The notes under the pieces were generated by a model that was not told where the DNA came from, made no database searches, and saw only the letters and a program-made list of their open reading frames with translations. A stretch of 64,000 bases of DNA from Clostridiales bacterium (GTDB taxonomy: Bacteria; Bacillota; Clostridia; Oscillospirales; Acutalibacteraceae): contig JAIKWV010000009.1 in assembly GCA_024684435.1 (NCBI GenBank), forward strand, positions 41,983-105,982, written 5' to 3'. The position numbers and the translations under genes are program-made. Position 1 is the first letter of the stretch. Each line of letters starts with the position of its first letter. Below, one piece after another: positions 59,263-64,000 of this stretch.

Positions 59263-62200
59263 ATGAAACTGTTTAAGAGGACGCTGAGCGTGGTAATTGT
59301 TGCTATTATGGTGACAACTACGTTCTTTTTCACGGACTTCGGTTCGTTGAAGCCAAAGGCGTACAGCACCTATAACGTGAGCAAATACAGTAAGTATTAC
59401 TTTGCTCCGTCCAGCGGATACAATTATATTTATGAAACAGGTCTGTACTTCTCCTCAAGCAGCAACTCCGACGCGGAGAGCAACCTCACAAGCAGGGGCT
59501 ACACCCCCGTCGGTCATAACTTTAACGCAGGTGACGGCGAAAAATCCAAGTACATTCACCTGGGCGTAAAGTACGGCTCCAACCCCAGTGGTAAGGCGAC
59601 GGCTTTCCGTGGTTATAACGCAACGGACGGCGGAACCGTGGGCACCTCTACGACCACCACCATTAACGGCAACAGCAGCGTCACATTTTACAAGATCGGT
59701 TCCAACGCAAACACTACCCTGACCCCCAACGTAATGGATGGCGCTGTCGACCTGAATAAGGGTGCCGGCGGCGATACCCTGTATCTTTACGTCTCCAATG
59801 CTGCAACGGCAGGTCCGCCCGTAACCGCTATATCAATGGTAAACAACGGTAATGCTTCCACTGCTGCCAACACTTTAACAAACGGTGGCTACACTATCGT
59901 CTCATGGTTTCACAACACCAGCGCCAACGCCGATTTTAACGAGGGATGCGGTGGCGACTTCAACTACTTCGGATACAAGACCACCATTCCCGAAGTAACC
60001 TCTTCTATCACTACCCTTAATAACAATTACAATACACTTCTGACAAAATACAATCAAAAATCCTATTACAGCTATTCCAGCACCAACGATACAAACATCG
60101 AAGCAGCGCTGACCAACGCCAGCAACGCCCTCGCCGACTACGTTGCGGACAGCTGGTCGTTGACCTATTCTAAGGATACTATCGATTCCTACGCCTCAGC
60201 CTGCGCCACCCAGAGCGGCTACATGACCGCCAAGAAGCCTTCGGTTTCTCGCAGCACTTGGGTACGTGACGGCGTTGCGGGTTATTATGTCTATGCTCAG
60301 GTAGACCAGAACGGCGGCGCACCCATCGCCCGCGTACAATTCCCCTCATGGACGCAAAAAGTAGTAAACGGCAACGAGCAGGACGATATCCAGTCAAACT
60401 GGTCGACAAGCTCCGCCGCCAGCGGCACCGCCGGCACTTATACGGTTGGCAGCACCTCCTACAATTACCGCTACTATGTGGCGGTCAGCGCCCACAATAA
60501 CGAATACGGGGTCTACGCTACGCATATCTACGCCTATAATACTCTCGGCGCACAGAACAACAGAAGCCCCAACTATTTTAAACCCTTCGTCAACAAGGTG
60601 ACCCTTAATAACCAGTCCGCCACCTCGGCGGGCACCACGGCGCTGTGGTTCATGTACAAAACAAATTCAGGGGACACATACTATTACTCCAACGCAGACT
60701 GTACCACAGCGCTGAACAACGGCTACACAATAACCTGCCCCACGAGGACGGGCTATCAGTTCGGCGGATACTGGACCGGCACGGGCGGCACCGGCACCAA
60801 CTACGTCAACACCAGCGGCACGTGTATCAATAATATGTATACCAGCCTGTCCGCCGCGGAGAATACCATCTACGCCAAGTGGACGGCAAACACCTACACC
60901 GTGGCTTATAACGCCAACGGCGGTTCGGGCTCCATGTCCAGCGTCAGCCATACCTACGATACGGCCAAGAACCTTACCGCCAACGCCTTTACAAGGTACG
61001 GCTACACCTTCGCGGGCTGGGCGACCAGCGCAAGCGGTTCGGTTGCCTACACCAACGGTCAGAGCGTCACCAACCTTACATCCACCAACGGCGCCACGGT
61101 CACCCTCTACGCAAAGTGGACGGCAAATTCACATAATATTACATATAACCTCAACGGCGGTTCCGCATCGGGCAACCCCACCAGCTACACAATTGAAACG
61201 GTTCCCGTCAAGCTCAACAATCCCACAAAAACGGGCTATACGTTCACGGGATGGACGGGTTCCAACCTCTCCTCGGTCCAAACCACTGCGGGCGTGCCCA
61301 ATGTTCTGGACGTGACGATCCCCAACGCTACCGCCAGCAGCCCCGTTACATTAAACGGCAGAGACTATCATCCGGGAAGCAGTTTCCCTGTTATACCGGG
61401 CAGAGTTTACAGAGTCTATGTCACAGCTAAGCGTACTGAAGGTTCTCTCAATCTTCAGGGCGGTATCTGGTACACATCCCAAACCTCCGGAAATGGTTAT
61501 GACGGTTACGGCGGAGCGTTTACCAAGCTGCGCGACGTGGATAACGGATACGCCATTTATTATAAGGACGTTACCGCCCGCGAGGGCAAGTCAAGGGGTC
61601 AGTTCTATATTCAGATCGATCAATGCCTCAACGGAGCAGCTCCCACCACAAAGTGGCTGATCTATGACGCCTATGTGACCACGCTGTTCAACAACGTCAA
61701 CATCGGCTCCATGGCGAATTACACCATATCCAGCCCCTTTGTGGCGAACAATCGAGACAATCACCCCGATCCCAGCATTCCCGTAACTTCGGGCAAGACA
61801 TACAGGCTCTACTACAGCGCCAAGCAGACGGCAGGCACAGTTGCCCTTAAGGTGGGATTCTGGTGGACTACCTACAGCTCAGGCACACCATACGACTTTT
61901 ACGGCGCTCCCAACAAGGAGTCTGACCTGACTGACGGCTGGGCAAGGTACTATAGAGATATGACCATCCCCGCCAACAAGTCCGCCGGCCAGATATTCTT
62001 CCAGATAGAGCAGGATCACAGCGTGCATGACCACGTCTGGAACATTGCGGACATCTCTCTTGTGGAGATGAACCAGAATGACCTTTCCTTCACCGCAAAC
62101 TGGCAGGCGAATACATATACCGTCACCTACAACGCCAACGGTGGTACGCTTATATCCGGACAGACTGCGCCCTCCAACGTCAGCGCCACCTACGACGTGA

Positions 62201-64000
62201 GCTTCACCACGGCGGGCAACGTCTATGAAAAGACGGGCTACACACAGTCCGGTTGGAACACCGCGGCTGCCGGCAACGGCACCAGTTATTCAGCCAGCAC
62301 CAGCGTCAGCAATCTTACAGCCACCAACGGCGCCACAGTGACCCTCTACGCCAAGTGGACTATAAACAAATATTATATTGATCTTAACTGGAGCTATATA
62401 GATTCCAACGGCACAGTCGACTATAACAGCGGCGGAAACTGGGCTACGGCAAACGTTTATATACCCAACGATACACTTGTAGCTTCCAACACCAAGGATC
62501 ACTACGCTCAGTACAATTACGGCACCACGTATAAGATGGTAGCTACAGCTGCCACCAATTACACGATTAAAAAGTCGGATAACACCTACGCCTCAACGGA
62601 GACCCAGAGCGGCACCTTAGGCGCAGGCAACGCGGGCGTCAGGTTCTACGTTATGCCCACGTATACCATCGCTTTTAACGGTAACGGCAACACCAACACT
62701 TCCGTCACCATGACGAGCATAACCGGTGTTCCCTATGACCAGTCCAAGACACTGACAGCCAACGCCTTTGAGAGGAAGTACACCGTTTCATTCAATACCA
62801 ACGGAGGTTCCACTGTAAACGCAAGGACAGCCACCTACACCTTCGACGGTTGGGCGACATCCGCAGACGGCGCAAAGGTCTACAATAACCAGGCTTCTGT
62901 CAACAAATTGTCAGACACTCCGGGCGCCACAGTGACACTGTATGCCCACTGGAATTCCGGTTCCATCAACCTGCCCACGGATTCCGATGTCACAAAGACA
63001 GGTTACCATGTGGATAAATGGTACACGAATTCCGGGCTCACCACATTGGCGGGCACAGGTACGGGCACATACACACCCACATCCACCTGCACCCTGCATC
63101 TGAAGTGGGCGGCGAACACCTATACCGTAAAGTACAATAAGAACGGCGCAACGGGTACTGAGACCATGGCGAACACAAGCCACGTTTACAATACCGCCAG
63201 CGCCCTGCGCACCAACGCATTCACATGGGTAGGTCACACCTTCGCAGGCTGGGCAACTTCCGCCAGCGGCAGCGTTGCTTACACCGACGGTCAGAACGTC
63301 AGCACCCTGACCACCACAAACAACGGCACAGTTGAGCTGTTTGCAAAATGGACAGCCAACGAGTACAAGGTAGCCTTCAACAAGAACGGCGGCAGCGGCT
63401 CCAACTCCGCCCCCAGCGATCCTTCACCCACCACCCTGAAGGTCACCTACGGCGCAAACTATCCCACCCTGCCTACCATCAGCCGTAACTACTACACATT
63501 TGACGGCTGGTTTACCTCCGGCGGCACACAGATAGTCGCGGCGCAGACCGTGGGCGGCAGAAACGAAGGCATATCGTTAACAACGCCTCTCTATTCCAGC
63601 GGCAACACGGCGTATACCCTGTATGCTCACTGGACGGCGAAGACCTACACCATACACTTTGATGAAAACAAGGGCTCCGGCTCCAGCGATCCCTCGGATG
63701 TCACCGATCTTGAGAACGTGGCGTATGACGGCAATTACAGCTCGTCAGCACTTCCCACCCCCACAAGGAACGGTTACACATTCTCAAGCTGGCAGGGTAC
63801 CAACCTCAGCACCAGCGGCACCTTCACCGCCACCAAGGACAACATCCTGGGCGCCAACGGCGAGGTCAGCACATCTTCCAGCACAGTGACCCTGAAGGCT
63901 GTCTGGACAAAGAAAGATATAACCCTTAAGTGGAACTCCGACGGCGGTTCCACTGTGGCAAGCTATACCAAGAAGTTCGACGAGGCGATAGGCGCCTTGA
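59263..64000 (+). CDS. Giant secreted protein with InlB/Listeria-Bacteroides-type repeats (3' end beyond window)
   Basis: The frame is open from ATG 59263, with GGAAAGGTG upstream, to the right edge: at least 1579 residues with no stop. The first 33 or so residues are a signal peptide (MKLFKRTLSVVIVAIMVTTT). An N-terminal region of about 440 residues, of unknown fold, is rich in Ser, Asn, Tyr and Gly. From about residue 480 come some ten copies of a beta-grasp repeat of about 75-95 residues, with the pattern NTYTVAYNANGGSGS, then GYTFAGWATSASG and VTLYAKWTAN. Two related modules of about 125 residues (61303-62079) lie among them. No sortase motif or membrane anchor is visible within the window. 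A surface adhesin or mucin/glycan-contacting role is inferred from the repeat type. Confidence 0.85.
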   Translation, partial: MKLFKRTLSVVIVAIMVTTTFFFTDFGSLKPKAYSTYNVSKYSKYYFAPSSGYNYIYETGLYFSSSSNSDAESNLTSRGYTPVGHNFNAGDGEKSKYIHLGVKYGSNPSGKATAFRGYNATDGGTVGTSTTTTINGNSSVTFYKIGSNANTTLTPNVMDGAVDLNKGAGGDTLYLYVSNAATAGPPVTAISMVNNGNASTAANTLTNGGYTIVSWFHNTSANADFNEGCGGDFNYFGYKTTIPEVTSSITTLNNNYNTLLTKYNQKSYYSYSSTNDTNIEAALTNASNALADYVADSWSLTYSKDTIDSYASACATQSGYMTAKKPSVSRSTWVRDGVAGYYVYAQVDQNGGAPIARVQFPSWTQKVVNGNEQDDIQSNWSTSSAASGTAGTYTVGSTSYNYRYYVAVSAHNNEYGVYATHIYAYNTLGAQNNRSPNYFKPFVNKVTLNNQSATSAGTTALWFMYKTNSGDTYYYSNADCTTALNNGYTITCPTRTGYQFGGYWTGTGGTGTNYVNTSGTCINNMYTSLSAAENTIYAKWTANTYTVAYNANGGSGSMSSVSHTYDTAKNLTANAFTRYGYTFAGWATSASGSVAYTNGQSVTNLTSTNGATVTLYAKWTANSHNITYNLNGGSASGNPTSYTIETVPVKLNNPTKTGYTFTGWTGSNLSSVQTTAGVPNVLDVTIPNATASSPVTLNGRDYHPGSSFPVIPGRVYRVYVTAKRTEGSLNLQGGIWYTSQTSGNGYDGYGGAFTKLRDVDNGYAIYYKDVTAREGKSRGQFYIQIDQCLNGAAPTTKWLIYDAYVTTLFNNVNIGSMANYTISSPFVANNRDNHPDPSIPVTSGKTYRLYYSAKQTAGTVALKVGFWWTTYSSGTPYDFYGAPNKESDLTDGWARYYRDMTIPANKSAGQIFFQIEQDHSVHDHVWNIADISLVEMNQNDLSFTANWQANTYTVTYNANGGTLISGQTAPSNVSATYDVSFTTAGNVYEKTGYTQSGWNTAAAGNGTSYSASTSVSNLTATNGATVTLYAKWTINKYYIDLNWSYIDSNGTVDYNSGGNWATANVYIPNDTLVASNTKDHYAQYNYGTTYKMVATAATNYTIKKSDNTYASTETQSGTLGAGNAGVRFYVMPTYTIAFNGNGNTNTSVTMTSITGVPYDQSKTLTANAFERKYTVSFNTNGGSTVNARTATYTFDGWATSADGAKVYNNQASVNKLSDTPGATVTLYAHWNSGSINLPTDSDVTKTGYHVDKWYTNSGLTTLAGTGTGTYTPTSTCTLHLKWAANTYTVKYNKNGATGTETMANTSHVYNTASALRTNAFTWVGHTFAGWATSASGSVAYTDGQNVSTLTTTNNGTVELFAKWTANEYKVAFNKNGGSGSNSAPSDPSPTTLKVTYGANYPTLPTISRNYYTFDGWFTSGGTQIVAAQTVGGRNEGISLTTPLYSSGNTAYTLYAHWTAKTYTIHFDENKGSGSSDPSDVTDLENVAYDGNYSSSALPTPTRNGYTFSSWQGTNLSTSGTFTATKDNILGANGEVSTSSSTVTLKAVWTKKDITLKWNSDGGSTVASYTKKFDEAIGAL
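61303..62079 (+). repeat. Pair of related beta-sandwich-like modules inside the giant protein
   Basis: Module 1 (about 61303-61683) and module 2 (about 61684-62079) align along their length. Matching segments are FPVIPGRVYRVYVTAKRTEG with IPVTSGKTYRLYYSAKQTAG, GGIWYTS with VGFWWTT, GYAIYYKDVTAREGKSRGQF with GWARYYRDMTIPANKSAGQI, and YIQIDQ with FFQIEQ. The pattern resembles carbohydrate-binding modules of the CBM4/9 kind, but this was not tested. Confidence 0.65.

Noticed and set aside
60179..63889. Several short open frames on both strands within 59.3-64 kb
   Set aside because: All lie inside the single long plus-strand frame of the giant protein, in other frames, and arise from its repetitive codon pattern.

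Overview
The window is about 64 kb of bacterial chromosome with housekeeping genes typical of low-GC Gram-positive lineages (Firmicutes/Bacillota). The overall GC looks moderate, start codons are often TTG or GTG, and ribosome binding sites are strong. The gene set (SepF, DivIVA, Noc plus ParB, a YlbF-family protein, split transketolase, AddA, a DUF6485-like protein, a YggS-SepF-DivIVA-LspA-RluD cluster) points to an anaerobic member of the class Clostridia, probably near Oscillospirales/Ruminococcaceae. The genus cannot be named from sequence alone. No phage, insertion sequence, CRISPR array or resistance gene was seen.

Region 1 (1-25 kb, all plus strand) is a dense run of information-processing and cell-wall genes: recA (preceded by a promoter and a LexA-like box), recX, rimO, pgsA, a terminator, cysE, cysS, miaB, ylbF-like, mutS, mutL, miaA, an HlyD-like membrane protein, yggS, sepF, divIVA, lspA, rluD and a two-gene transketolase. 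It ends with a membrane-anchored protein of unknown role, a small coiled-coil protein, a solitary fumarase beta subunit and a PiT phosphate transporter. A GH13 glucosidase lies on the minus strand at 25.2-26.9 kb.

Region 2 (27-42 kb) looks like the replication-origin neighbourhood: SRP RNA, dnaX, ybaB, recR, an AT-rich gap with a tandem array of near-consensus DnaA boxes and a DnaA-trio-like element, then dnaN, yaaA, recF, a Nif3-like gene, rqcH, mnmG, rsmG, noc, parA, parB and serS. Two perfect parS sites lie here, one inside mnmG and one upstream of parA. dnaA and gyrB/gyrA, which usually flank dnaN-recF, are absent. The genes left of the candidate origin point toward it, which is unusual and is the main caveat.

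Region 3 (42-59 kb) is more accessory: a radical SAM/SPASM protein, a lipoprotein, a HAD phosphatase, an operon joining a zinc-ribbon/TPR membrane protein, a small membrane protein and an HxxxD acyltransferase, then ackA and two secreted proteins on the minus strand, a MATE transporter, tRNA-Lys and tRNA-Val, a small Cys-rich protein, addA without addB beside it, and a membrane acyltransferase. Three intergenic gaps here and one at 25 kb share a dispersed repeat family. From 59.3 kb to the right edge runs an unfinished gene for a very large secreted protein made of InlB/Listeria-Bacteroides-type repeats, one of which appears to be interrupted by a pair of related beta-sandwich-like modules.
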